Below, piece after piece: positions 52,041 to 61,139 of a stretch of DNA of 64,000 nucleotides; the first letter of the stretch is position 1; each line of letters opens with the position of its first letter. This stretch comes from Virgibacillus_N oceani_A. Its GTDB lineage: Bacteria > Bacillota > Bacilli > Bacillales > Amphibacillaceae. The DNA lies in assembly GCA_041521345.1 (NCBI GenBank), contig JBGOHB010000007.1. One strand, given 5' to 3'. A model generated the notes under the pieces. That model worked only from the letters and a program-made list of their open reading frames with translations, ran no database searches and was not told the origin of the DNA. The position numbers and the translations under genes were made by a program.

Positions 52041-53141
52041 TTAATTTTTAATTTCTTCTTCAGTAATAATTATATGTTTTATGAACTGTCTTAAATAAGT
52101 AAATGTGATATGAATACTACCATCCCTGAGTTGTTTGATAGATGGATAGGAAAACTCCGGTTTATCTACTGATACATCATTTTTAACAATAAGATCTCTT
52201 TTATATTTCCACGTTTTACCATCATCTTCGGAGATTGCTATGGATAATGGATTCCGTTCAACTCCCCAAATAGACTCATGTTTTGTTAAATTTTTGTCTA
52301 AGCCAACTTGATCCATATCACTCTTTTCAAACCAAGGTGGTCTGTTTTCAATTGGCGGAGCAACTTCTGCATTTACGTTATTGAAAACAATAGCTATGTC
52401 ACCATTATTTAACTTAGTAGCTTGAACAGATGAGTTGTTATTCATTAACTCTGTTTTTTCTGGTTCAAACCAATTTTTTCCTCCATCTCTAGATATCGTT
52501 TTATAAATATAATCCGATTTCCTACTTCTAAAAAACCCTATTAATTCCCTACTTGCCCCTAGAACAATTGACATATGAACTAAACCTTTACTGTTACTAA
52601 CTTCATGTTCTTCCCAATTTTTTCCGTGGTCAGTTGATATTTTTACAACACTGAAATCATTTCCTAAAAATCCCTTACTTGATTTAATACTATAATAGGC
52701 TGGCAAGACTATAGTATTGTCTTCTAATATGATAGGTTTGTTTCTTACAAATGTACCTGGCTTATCAAACAGCGTTCTTATTTCACTCCATGTATGACCT
52801 TGATCTTTTGATACTCTATAACGGACTATAGATGATTCTTGATGTACATTATTTTGGGCAGTATAGATTAACCATAATTCTCCGTTCGTGTTATTAAATA
52901 GAATTGGATTCTGCTCAGACCTTTCTCTATCATTAGATAGAACAGTAGGAGAGCTCCATTCTATTTCTCCTTTCTTTAGTCTTGAACACATAATCGAAAT
53001 ATCTGGTTTTCCCTCTCTTGAACCAGAAAACCATACACACAGCAGGTCTCCATTCTTCAAAAGATGTATGTTTGATGCATGATTATGTGGGTGCATAGTA
53101 GGGATATTAGCTTCATGTTTAAACGACTTCAATTTTGTCAT
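52041..53141 (-). CDS. Sialidase-like BNR-repeat beta-propeller protein
   Basis: This 366-residue protein has no signal peptide and so is cytoplasmic. Four Asp-box repeats (SxDxGxxW type) are visible: SKDQGHTWSE, STDHGKNWEE, SRDGGKNWFE and SEDDGKTWKY, which mark a six-bladed propeller of the sialidase superfamily. An N-terminal PTMHPHNHASNIHLLKNGDL and GSREGKPDISI are also family-like. In catabolic operons such proteins may be glycosidases, lyases or lactonase-like enzymes rather than true sialidases. A position between the TRAP binding protein and PdxA2 suggests a first step on the imported compound. The reaction is unknown. Confidence 0.8.
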   Translation of the reverse strand: MTKLKSFKHEANIPTMHPHNHASNIHLLKNGDLLCVWFSGSREGKPDISIMCSRLKKGEIEWSSPTVLSNDRERSEQNPILFNNTNGELWLIYTAQNNVHQESSIVRYRVSKDQGHTWSEIRTLFDKPGTFVRNKPIILEDNTIVLPAYYSIKSSKGFLGNDFSVVKISTDHGKNWEEHEVSNSKGLVHMSIVLGASRELIGFFRSRKSDYIYKTISRDGGKNWFEPEKTELMNNNSSVQATKLNNGDIAIVFNNVNAEVAPPIENRPPWFEKSDMDQVGLDKNLTKHESIWGVERNPLSIAISEDDGKTWKYKRDLIVKNDVSVDKPEFSYPSIKQLRDGSIHITFTYLRQFIKHIIITEEEIKN

Positions 53142-53161
53142 TTATTCCTGCTCCTTTTTAT

Positions 53162-54154
53162 TTATTTGGGAACTAATTCAACAGCAGCTTCTATTGCAGC
53201 TATCATACTTCTGCTATCTGCAATATTCTTACCTGCAATATCAAAAGCTGTGCCATGATCAACTGAAGTTCGAATAACTCCATGGTTTAATCCGACAGTA
53301 ATATTCACACCTTCTTCTAATCCTAGTAATTTTATAGGAATATGGCCTTGATCATGGTAACAAGCAATAACTATATCAAACTCACCCCGGAAAGCACGAA
53401 AAAATAATGTGTCAGCGGCATGTGGACCAGAAACATCTATACCTTCTGCTTGGGCTCTCTCAATAGCAGGTATTAATTTTTCTTCTTCCTCGCTTTCACC
53501 AAATAAACCATTCTCCCCTGCATGTGGGTTAATGCCACAAACCGCTATTTTTGGTTTTTTGTTACCAGCAGACTTTAAAACTCTGTCTGCTAAATGAATT
53601 ATCGTCTCCGTGCGCTTAGGAGTAATTAAATCAATGGCTTCTTTTATACCTACATGTGTAGTTAAATGAATGACTTTTAAATTTGGTGAACTTAACATCA
53701 TAGAGTATTCACTAGTTTCTGTAAGGTCTGCTAGAATTTCTGTATGCCCGGGATAAGAATGCCCTCCTTTAGCCAATGCTGCTTTATTTAAAGGAGCTGT
53801 GCAAATTGCTTGAATTTCCCCCTTTTTCGTTAAGTCTACAGCTTTATATATATATTGATATGCAGCATTTCCAGCACGTGGGGAGATTTTGCCAAATTCG
53901 ATATCATCCGTAAATAAATTAAGATCCAAACAGTCTATTGTACCGTATATAAACTTAGCTTCTTCCACATTTTCAATAGAATGAAAACCCAAGCCGGAAT
54001 TTATAATTTTTTCATGTTTTTCTAATATACTTACATCTCCGATTACAATAGGGTGGCATAAACTATAAACCTTTTCATTACTTAATGCTTTTATAATGAT
54101 TTCTGGTCCTATCCCTGCAACATCTCCCATAGTAATCCCTATTATTGGTCTCAT
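53162..54154 (-). CDS. pdxA2: PdxA2-type 4-phospho-acid-sugar dehydrogenase
   Basis: This 330-residue protein belongs to the PdxA family: GITMGDVAGIGPEI at the start, the metal-site segments GHTEILADLT and CYHDQGHIPIK, and GINPHAGENGLFG. PdxA itself makes vitamin B6. Paralogues next to DUF1537 kinases (PdxA2) oxidise and decarboxylate D-threonate or D-erythronate 4-phosphate to dihydroxyacetone phosphate. The kinase gene lies directly upstream (20-base gap), which favours the catabolic role. The start has AAAGGAGG upstream. Confidence 0.88.
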   Translation of the reverse strand: MRPIIGITMGDVAGIGPEIIIKALSNEKVYSLCHPIVIGDVSILEKHEKIINSGLGFHSIENVEEAKFIYGTIDCLDLNLFTDDIEFGKISPRAGNAAYQYIYKAVDLTKKGEIQAICTAPLNKAALAKGGHSYPGHTEILADLTETSEYSMMLSSPNLKVIHLTTHVGIKEAIDLITPKRTETIIHLADRVLKSAGNKKPKIAVCGINPHAGENGLFGESEEEEKLIPAIERAQAEGIDVSGPHAADTLFFRAFRGEFDIVIACYHDQGHIPIKLLGLEEGVNITVGLNHGVIRTSVDHGTAFDIAGKNIADSRSMIAAIEAAVELVPK

Positions 54155-54174
54155 AAAATCCTCCTTTCTAACTG

Positions 54175-55461
54175 TTAATTCCTAATTTTCTTTCTTTGAT
54201 TATTAAAAAAGTGAAATGCTTTCGTCATTACCTCTATCGTGCCGAAATTTCCTGCCTTTGTTATTGTGTTTAATAAGGAAGAGTTATTAGCTTTCCCTAT
54301 AGGTACTCCTAACTCTAATTGCCCAACCAATCGATAGCTTTCTATCCCTAATTTGACAAAAACTTGCTGCGCTGTGTCACCGCCAGTCAAAAATAGATTT
54401 TTAATATTATTTTCCTTTATTACCTCTATAGTTAGATCCCCTAGTTCATTTGATATTTCATTACTAATTTCAATTGCTGATATGCCCTTTTCTAAACCAA
54501 TTGCTTTAGTGCTTTCTACATTGCTTGAAGAACATAATGCAACACTGTTATTTTTCTTTAATGCTAATTTAATTACTGAAAATATTCTTTTCAGCTCGTG
54601 CTCCTTAGCAGCTCCTCCTTTTATTATTTCTACCGCATCCATTTCAACCCTGACTACATCCGTATTATTAATAAGGTGATTTAACTGCATTCGCCCAGTT
54701 CTACTAATACTCCCTATTACAAATAGAGCAGGCGAATTACTAACCGATAGTTCATTTTTACCTTTCATCATTTTGTATCCATATTTTTCTGGCAAGTAAT
54801 TAATTAAACCAGCTGAACCACATAAAACGATTGAATATTTCTCATCAAGTATATTCAATATCCTCTTCAAATCCTCTTCTACAGTTGCATCAATTGTAAT
54901 ATAGTTAATTCCTTGTTTTTTCCAATTTGCTAAAAGATTTAAAAGAAATTCGTCACCTTTTCTCAACTTCTCATAACTTATATGTTTCACCTGCTTGCCA
55001 GAAGCACGATGAATCATCTTCGATATATTTGCTTCATATACAGGTGTTTTGGGATCTTTTGATACCTCTGTTTCACTTAACTCTATTCCATTAAGATAAT
55101 GTACTCCGTTTCTTACAACTCTCCCATTGTTGGGGTGTGCAGGTGTAATAAATACAAAGTCAGGTGAAAATTCATCATATAATGCATTAAGTTCACTACC
55201 AATATTTCCTCGCATTGTGGAATCTATTTTTTTGTAGATAATATCAAATTGTTCATTCTTAATTTCTTGGCATACCTCTTTAACCTTTAAATACGCTTCC
55301 TTTTCTTCCATTGATCTGCTATCTGTATTATATATAATTGCATCGGCATTAAACCTATTTTGATTTTGAATGGCAACTGATACCTTTATATCATAATTTA
55401 CTAGCTGAGCCCCTGTGTCACATGCTCCTGTTAAATCATCGGCAATGATTGCAATTTTCAT
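54175..55461 (-). CDS. Four-carbon acid sugar kinase (DUF1537 family)
   Basis: This 428-residue kinase starts with the family signature IAIIADDLTGACDTGAQLVN, then has YKKIDSTMRGNIGSEL and TPAHPNNGRVVRNG (substrate domain). The C-terminal nucleotide domain shows FVIGSISRTGRMQLNH and FLTGGDTAQQVFVKLGI. Characterised members phosphorylate D-threonate, D-erythronate, L-threonate or 3-oxo-tetronates at C4. With the adjacent PdxA2 it gives a two-step route from a tetronate to dihydroxyacetone phosphate. The operon also holds an alcohol dehydrogenase and an aldolase, so the starting compound may be larger than a tetronate. Confidence 0.9.
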   Translation of the reverse strand: MKIAIIADDLTGACDTGAQLVNYDIKVSVAIQNQNRFNADAIIYNTDSRSMEEKEAYLKVKEVCQEIKNEQFDIIYKKIDSTMRGNIGSELNALYDEFSPDFVFITPAHPNNGRVVRNGVHYLNGIELSETEVSKDPKTPVYEANISKMIHRASGKQVKHISYEKLRKGDEFLLNLLANWKKQGINYITIDATVEEDLKRILNILDEKYSIVLCGSAGLINYLPEKYGYKMMKGKNELSVSNSPALFVIGSISRTGRMQLNHLINNTDVVRVEMDAVEIIKGGAAKEHELKRIFSVIKLALKKNNSVALCSSSNVESTKAIGLEKGISAIEISNEISNELGDLTIEVIKENNIKNLFLTGGDTAQQVFVKLGIESYRLVGQLELGVPIGKANNSSLLNTITKAGNFGTIEVMTKAFHFFNNQRKKIRN

Positions 55462-55477
55462 TTATAAACCTTCTTTA

Positions 55478-56644
55478 TCATACTAACAATTTTCTATAAA
55501 TATTTTCTATATCATTTAAGTACATTTCTTTAGGGTTATTATTTAACAGGCGTGTCACTTTAGAAGCAGCAATAGAAATATCTTTTAAATCTGATTCAGT
55601 TACACCGTATTCAGTTAAATCCTGTGGAATATCCAATACTTTAATCCATTCTTTAATTTTATCAATTACAGCCTTAGCCACCTCTGCCCTGCTAACTTTA
55701 ACAGTATCAATGTTCATTGCATTCGCTACCGGAGACATTCTGTCAATAATAGCGTCTAAATTAAACGCTGTTACATGTGGCAGCAACATGGAATTTGCTA
55801 CACCATGCGAGATATTAAACTTCCCACCTAAAGGATATGCCAAAGCATGTACTGCAGCAGTACCGGCACTGGTTAGTGCCATCCCACCGTACATTGAACC
55901 TACCAACATTTTTTCTCTAGCAGATAAGTTTGATCCGTTTTGATATGTTTCCACTATACTACTTGAAATTAATCTGATTGATTCTAATGCAAACATATCA
56001 CTGATTGGGTTGGCTTTGTTGGAAATAAAAGATTCAAAGGAATGCGTAAAAGCGTCCATGCCCGTTGCTGCGGTTATATGTTCTGGTAGGCTTAAAGTCA
56101 ATTTTGGATCTAAAATAACAAGATCAGGGAGTAAGTATTTACTTACCATCCCTATTTTTAATTCTTCTTTTGGCAATGTAACAATTGCATTCGGGGTAAC
56201 TTCGGATCCAGTCCCTGAGGTTGATGGAATGAGAGCTGTTGGAATCCCCTTATTCTCAATTAAATTAGCACCTAATTTCTCTTCAACAGAACCTGAATTA
56301 GTGAACATAATTGATAGTACTTTTGTTGCATCAAGCACACTTCCTCCACCTAGACCAATTAAAACATCGTATTTATTTTTTGATATACTTTGATATACTT
56401 TATTAATGTTCTCTACAGTTGGTTCAGGAAGGATATCAGTCGTTATATCAATGTTAATTTCTTCTGCCTCTAATTGATTTTTTATACTATCTACAAAACC
56501 CATTCTTATCATTGATGGCTGAGCTATTATAAGCACTCTTTGAATTTGAACATTTATCACTTTTAAATGTTCGTTAATTTGATTAATTGAATCATTTCCC
56601 AAAATAATATGGTTTGCTGTTTGGAATTGATGTATATTGTTCAT
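55478..56644 (-). CDS. Iron-containing alcohol dehydrogenase
   Basis: This 388-residue type III dehydrogenase has the nucleotide site IGLGGGSVLDATKVLS and IPSTSGTGSEVTPNAIV. The iron ligands appear as Asp in ILDPKLTLSLP and histidines in DAFTHSFESF, AAVHALAYPLGG and ISHGVANS. It resembles 1,3-propanediol/lactaldehyde-type dehydrogenases and is distant from GbsB in the same window. In this operon it may oxidise a hydroxyl of the sugar acid or reduce the aldehyde released by the aldolase. AAGGAG lies 14 bases before the ATG, an unusually long spacing. Confidence 0.87.
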   Translation of the reverse strand: MNNIHQFQTANHIILGNDSINQINEHLKVINVQIQRVLIIAQPSMIRMGFVDSIKNQLEAEEINIDITTDILPEPTVENINKVYQSISKNKYDVLIGLGGGSVLDATKVLSIMFTNSGSVEEKLGANLIENKGIPTALIPSTSGTGSEVTPNAIVTLPKEELKIGMVSKYLLPDLVILDPKLTLSLPEHITAATGMDAFTHSFESFISNKANPISDMFALESIRLISSSIVETYQNGSNLSAREKMLVGSMYGGMALTSAGTAAVHALAYPLGGKFNISHGVANSMLLPHVTAFNLDAIIDRMSPVANAMNIDTVKVSRAEVAKAVIDKIKEWIKVLDIPQDLTEYGVTESDLKDISIAASKVTRLLNNNPKEMYLNDIENIYRKLLV

Positions 56645-56674
56645 TATTAATTAAGCCACTCCTTTTCTCGATAC

Positions 56675-57547
56675 CTATAAATATATTTTAAGAATTTCTT
56701 TTAACTCATTTATCGTATCACCAGATACTTCTTTTACTGGCAGTCTCGGTGGTCCTACAGGTGTGCCAGCTAACTCCATTAATTTTTTTAATACCGATGG
56801 TATAGTACCTAACTGAAAAGTTTCCCTTAGTTCAGATAATTTGCTTTGTTGCTCTCTTGCCTTGTCAAAAGACCCTTCCTCCAAATTTTTATAAATGGAA
56901 TTCACGATCCCAGGAACAATATTCGCAGTGGCTGCCACAGCCCCTGAAGCACCGGCTTCAAGTGCGTCTAAAATTAAAGAATCTGTTCCACATATAACAT
57001 TAAATTCCTGATCTAGTGTTGCCTCAATATATCCCTTTATGTTATCCAGATTACCACTACTATCTTTAATCCCTACTATATTAGGAACTTGTGCTAATTC
57101 GGCAACCGTTTCTTTATGTAAATTAGTGCCGGTCTTAGAGGGAATATTATATAACATAACAGGTAAAGAAGTTTCTTTTGCTATAGTTTTATAGTGCTCA
57201 ATCATTTCAGTTTGGTTAGGTACAACAAAATAAGGTGTAATTACCGATAAGGCATCTACTCCGATTTCTTCAACATCTTTGGAAAGTTGTATTACTTCTT
57301 TTGTACTATTCCCCCCAACTCCTGCTATAACAGGAATATCCTTATTTACTTCGTTTACAACATATTTAGTAAATGCAATTTTTTCCTTATAATCAAGTAA
57401 ATGAAATTCACCATTCGTGCCTAGTATAAATAATCCGGCAACATCTGCATCAATCAATTTATTTACTAATTCAGGTACAGCTTGATTATTAACATCTTGG
57501 TTATGATCTAACGGTGTGACCATTGCTGGTATTATTCCTTTAAACAT
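56675..57547 (-). CDS. DapA-superfamily aldolase/lyase, first gene of the operon
   Basis: This 290-residue TIM barrel begins MFKGIIPAMVTPLDHNQ and has GLFILGTNGEFHLLDYKEK, LPVMLYNIPSKTGTNL (catalytic tyrosine) and PNIVGIKDSSGN (Schiff-base lysine). It resembles 4-hydroxy-tetrahydrodipicolinate synthase in motif spacing, but the operon is catabolic, so a keto-acid aldolase or dehydratase role (KDG or N-acetylneuraminate lyase-like) is more likely. The start chosen is ATG 57547 with GAGGGGGT upstream; the open frame extends 30 codons further over the promoter. It is divergent from the PrpR-type regulator. Confidence 0.85.
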   Translation of the reverse strand: MFKGIIPAMVTPLDHNQDVNNQAVPELVNKLIDADVAGLFILGTNGEFHLLDYKEKIAFTKYVVNEVNKDIPVIAGVGGNSTKEVIQLSKDVEEIGVDALSVITPYFVVPNQTEMIEHYKTIAKETSLPVMLYNIPSKTGTNLHKETVAELAQVPNIVGIKDSSGNLDNIKGYIEATLDQEFNVICGTDSLILDALEAGASGAVAATANIVPGIVNSIYKNLEEGSFDKAREQQSKLSELRETFQLGTIPSVLKKLMELAGTPVGPPRLPVKEVSGDTINELKEILKIYL

Positions 57548-57586
57548 CAAATACCCCCTCTGTTTACTTTTGCAACAAAATAATAA

Positions 57587-57600
57587 TAAAAGCGCTTTCT
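57587..57600. promoter_or_regulatory. cre-like site before the aldolase gene
   Basis: TAAAAGCGCTTTCT agrees with TGNAANCGNWNNCW except for A instead of the conserved G. It lies 40 bases upstream of the aldolase start in the minus-strand leader, a position suited to catabolite repression of the TRAP operon. Confidence 0.45.
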
Positions 57601-57644
57601 TTACAGATATTATATGATAGAACGTTTCAAAATACAACCATAAT

Positions 57645-57679
57645 TTTAAAATGTATTATTTAAAATATAATTTAAAATG
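57645..57679. promoter_or_regulatory. Three TTTAAAAT direct repeats in the divergent promoter region
   Basis: TTTAAAATG (57645), TTTAAAATA (57659) and TTTAAAATG (57671) recur at 14- and 12-base steps, near one helical turn. They lie between the divergent regulator and operon and are candidate binding sites for the PrpR-N regulator. AT-rich sequence makes chance occurrence possible. Confidence 0.35.
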
Positions 57680-57825
57680 AACAACTAAATAATTTACCTA
57701 GTATTAAAAAGGACTAAAAACCTTTATTATCCCCTAGGATACAATAAAATCAACTAAACAATTTCTACAATTAATATAATTTGTTATAATAAATTCATGT
57801 GTTTAAATAAGCAACAGGTGGTGGA

Positions 57826-59604
57826 ATGATGAAAGTTGTCGCGATAGTTCCATATAACGGGTTGAAAGAAATCATTCAAACAGTAAAACCAAAAGTAAAA
57901 GATATAAATATTGAAATTAAAATTGGAGATCTGGAAAAAGGGGTTAAATTAGCGAAAGAAGCAGAAATGAATGGTGCAAATATTCTAATCAGTCGTGGCG
58001 GAACTGCAAAATTAATTAAAAAAAATGTAAAAATACCCGTAATAGAAATAGAGGTATCAGCATATGATCTTTTAAGAGTTTTTACTTTAATAAAGGGCAG
58101 TAGTGAAAAAAAAGCTATAGTAGGTTTTAAAAATGTTGTTGAAAGTGCAATGACTATCTCAAATCTTATTGAAATGGAGATATCTTCGTACACAATTGAA
58201 CATGAGAGTGATGTTACGCCTAAATTAAAGGAGTTACAACGAAATGGGTATCAGATTATAGTCGGAGATACCATTACTGTAAATCGCGCAGAAACACTAG
58301 GGCTTAACGGTTTATTATTAACATCCGGAAAAGAAAGTGTACAAAAAGCTTTAGAAGAAGCAGTTAAGTTTGAAAAGATTTTGGTACCAGAACAATATAA
58401 TCATTTACTGCCAAAAGCTTTGTTGGATCAACAGGATAGGGCTTTAATTGTATTAGACAATGAAGAGAATATTGTCTATAAAAATAAATCAGCTTATAAC
58501 CTAGGGGATGTTATTAGCCATCAGCAACTTAAAAAGTGGGTAGATGAACTATCAAAAAAGAAAAATATAGAAAGATTATTAGAAAAAAATGGCCAAATAC
58601 AAGTATTACAAGGTTATTTAATATCATTCAATAATGCTAAACTTAACTGTTTTGAGATCACAATAGAAACGAAACAAGAGAAACTTCAAATTAGCGGATT
58701 AAAGATCCTTGATGCATCAAGCAGCAACCCTTTACAAACATTCAATTGGTTTACAGCTCACAATAATATAATGAAAGATGTCATATCAAAGGCAAAAACT
58801 TTTACCATTAAAGATGAAAATGTAATAATCTATGGAGAAATAGGTACAGGAAAGGAAAGGCTTGCTAGTTTAATGCATATAGGAAGCAGAAGATCTGATT
58901 ACCCCATGATGATTATTGATTGTGAGAACATATCATCAGATAATTGGAAGCGAATATTTCAAAGGCCAAACGTTGGTTATGGAATTATTTATAATAATTT
59001 AAATGGAACTGTATACCTCAAAAAAGTTGATAAACTATCAATAGAACAACAAAAAGTACTATTAGAGTTTATAGAGAGTGATACACCAAAACCACGTATT
59101 ATTTCTTCCTCTACTATAAATATTGAGCAACAGATAGTGGAAGGGAACTTTTCACACGAATTAAATCTTATTCTAGGAACATTGAAACTGCGAATACCAC
59201 CTTTACGCGAGCGAAAAGAAGACTTTGAAACCTTAGTAAAATTATTTATCAACAAATTTAATTTTGAGTATGGTAAAGAAGTGGCCGGAATTCGTCCTGA
59301 AGCATTACAAGAATTGCAAAAAAAACCTTGGTTACGAAATATAGATGAATTGATGCAATTTATTAAAGAAGTGATATTAGTATCAAATGGACCATTTATA
59401 AACTTAATGGACATTGAAAGAATTTCGGAAGAGCACGAGTTAATTATGCCTACTATTAATTCCATTCCGATAGATAAACCGCTAAAAGATATAGAATTGG
59501 CAATCATTAAAAAAGTCTTTAAAGAAGAAAATCATAATTACACACAAACCGCTAAGCGCTTAGGTATCAATCGCACCACATTATGGCGTAAATTGAAAGA
59601 TTAA
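57826..59604 (+). CDS. PrpR-N domain regulator with degenerate sigma-54 AAA+ domain and Fis-type HTH
   Basis: This 592-residue regulator has a PrpR-type sensor domain (about residues 1-190; ANILISRGGTAKLI and IPVIEIEVSAYDLLR), a linker, an AAA+ domain (about 310-500) and a C-terminal Fis-type helix-turn-helix (NYTQTAKRLGINRTTLWRKL). Walker A is intact (YGEIGTGKERLASL), but the GAFTGA loop that contacts sigma-54 is absent and the Walker B region reads GTVYLKKVDKLS instead of GTLFLDEI. Classical activation of sigma-54 polymerase is therefore unlikely, and no -24/-12 promoter is seen before the divergent operon. It probably controls that operon as a ligand-dependent DNA-binding protein. GGTGG precedes two adjacent ATGs. 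Confidence 0.87.
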   Translation: MMKVVAIVPYNGLKEIIQTVKPKVKDINIEIKIGDLEKGVKLAKEAEMNGANILISRGGTAKLIKKNVKIPVIEIEVSAYDLLRVFTLIKGSSEKKAIVGFKNVVESAMTISNLIEMEISSYTIEHESDVTPKLKELQRNGYQIIVGDTITVNRAETLGLNGLLLTSGKESVQKALEEAVKFEKILVPEQYNHLLPKALLDQQDRALIVLDNEENIVYKNKSAYNLGDVISHQQLKKWVDELSKKKNIERLLEKNGQIQVLQGYLISFNNAKLNCFEITIETKQEKLQISGLKILDASSSNPLQTFNWFTAHNNIMKDVISKAKTFTIKDENVIIYGEIGTGKERLASLMHIGSRRSDYPMMIIDCENISSDNWKRIFQRPNVGYGIIYNNLNGTVYLKKVDKLSIEQQKVLLEFIESDTPKPRIISSSTINIEQQIVEGNFSHELNLILGTLKLRIPPLRERKEDFETLVKLFINKFNFEYGKEVAGIRPEALQELQKKPWLRNIDELMQFIKEVILVSNGPFINLMDIERISEEHELIMPTINSIPIDKPLKDIELAIIKKVFKEENHNYTQTAKRLGINRTTLWRKLKD

Positions 59605-59613
59605 TTATTATAC

Positions 59614-59683
59614 GGAATTGTAAACTAAATAGTGACGTAGAAGCTGCATAAATTCCCCACTTACACTTTTTAGTTTACAATCC
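59614..59683. terminator. Long bidirectional terminator between convergent genes
   Basis: A near-perfect inverted repeat of 20 bases (59614-59634 with 59664-59683; core TTGTAAACTAAA and TTTAGTTTACAA) separates the converging regulator and YfcC genes. The arms are AT-rich and the loop is 29 bases, so it may act on both transcripts. Confidence 0.6.
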
Positions 59684-59717
59684 TTTATAAGGCACTTTGT
59701 CTTATAGTAGCTTTCTA

Positions 59718-61139
59718 TTAAAATGGTCCAAACTCAATCATACTTGCTATGATTAAGAAAATCATGGCAATCCCCATCCACATCAGAATGAGTGGCCATA
59801 CCCATTTAGCCCATTTTTCCCAAGGTATGCCTGCGAGTGCCAATCCTGCCATGAAGTAAGCACTTGTAGGGTTAATAACGTTTGTGATACCATCACCAAA
59901 CTGAAAAGCCACAACCGCTGTTTGTCTGGACATCCCTATTAAATCAGCGACAGGAACCATTACCGGCATAGATGCTGCAGCTTGTCCACTACCTGATGGT
60001 ATAAAGAAATTAAGTATCATTTGTACAAAAAACATTCCTATAGCTGACATAAACGATGGTAATGCAGATACTGATTCTGCCAAATAATAGACAATAGTAT
60101 CTAACACCATTCCTTCTTCAAGCACTACGATAATCCCACTTGCTATCCCAATCACAAGGGCTCCAAAAGTTATCCCGGCAGCACCTTTAATAAATTCCTC
60201 TGCCGTTTTATTTATACCGAGCCCTCCGACAACGCCTGCAATTATCCCAACAGACAAGAACGCAGCTGATAATTCATGTATATACCAGCCAAGTTGAATA
60301 ACTCCAAAGGCTATGAACAAGAGACCAATGATGAATACAGTTAACACAATCTTATGCCGTATTGAAAACCCTGCATCTTCGTCAACATCTTCTAAGGCTA
60401 GATCTCGTTTTTTATCTAATTCATACATGGGACTTATTGTTGGATCATTTTTAACTCTTTTTGCATAAATCATAATATAGATAGCTGTTGACAAAACCAT
60501 CGTTGCGAACATTATAATCCTGAATCCCATGCCTGAAAATAATGGAAGTTCTGCAATGCCATGTGCAATACCGACAGTAAATGGATTTAAAAATGCACCT
60601 GCAAATCCTGCACCTGCGCCTAATAACACGAGCGATACCCCAGTAATAGAATCAAATCCCATTCGGATTGCCAGCACCACCATAATCGGATAGAATGGAA
60701 GCAATTCCTCTGCCAATCCCATGACAGCTCCTGTGAAAGAAAATAATATGATAAATAAAGGAACGGCCCAAATTTCCCTGCCATTCAATTTTTCTATTAA
60801 AACGTTAATGCCTCTATCTATGACACCCGTCGATTGAATAATACCAAAAGCTCCACCAACAATAAAAACAAAGAAGATAATGTAGGCGCCGTTTTCCATC
60901 CCCTTAGGAACAGCCATTAACATATCAAATAAATTTTGCGGGTTTGCCTCAACGGTACCGTAAGTTGCAGCATCCACCAGCTCACGCCCTGTTTCCGGGT
61001 CTTCATACCTGTCAAATTGTCCTGCTGGCAAAACGTACGTTAGAAGACCAGCGAAGACGATAACACCAAATAACAAAACATATGTATGAGGCATTTTAAA
61101 TCTGCTTTTTTTATCATTTGTTTCATTCGCTTGATTCAT
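59718..61139 (-). CDS. YfcC-family membrane transporter
   Basis: This 473-residue protein has about 12 hydrophobic segments and the pattern of the YfcC family: MPHTYVLLFGVIVFAGLLTY, VLPAGQF near the N terminus, ALVIGIASGIIVVLEEGMVL in the middle and FFIPSGSGQAAASMPVMVP then QFGDGITNVINPTSAYFMAG near the end. The family is linked to C4-dicarboxylate (DcuC) and basic-amino-acid carriers, and substrates are mostly unproven. Its start overlaps the end of the M20 peptidase gene by 17 bases, with GGGAGG inside that gene, so the two are co-translated: a transporter paired with a hydrolase of the imported N-acyl or peptide compound. Confidence 0.88.
   Translation of the reverse strand: MNQANETNDKKSRFKMPHTYVLLFGVIVFAGLLTYVLPAGQFDRYEDPETGRELVDAATYGTVEANPQNLFDMLMAVPKGMENGAYIIFFVFIVGGAFGIIQSTGVIDRGINVLIEKLNGREIWAVPLFIILFSFTGAVMGLAEELLPFYPIMVVLAIRMGFDSITGVSLVLLGAGAGFAGAFLNPFTVGIAHGIAELPLFSGMGFRIIMFATMVLSTAIYIMIYAKRVKNDPTISPMYELDKKRDLALEDVDEDAGFSIRHKIVLTVFIIGLLFIAFGVIQLGWYIHELSAAFLSVGIIAGVVGGLGINKTAEEFIKGAAGITFGALVIGIASGIIVVLEEGMVLDTIVYYLAESVSALPSFMSAIGMFFVQMILNFFIPSGSGQAAASMPVMVPVADLIGMSRQTAVVAFQFGDGITNVINPTSAYFMAGLALAGIPWEKWAKWVWPLILMWMGIAMIFLIIASMIEFGPF

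Noticed and set aside
57548..57825. Sigma-54 promoter for the TRAP operon
   Set aside because: No GG at -24 lies 10 bases before a GC at -12; the one TTGCA in the region has no partner.
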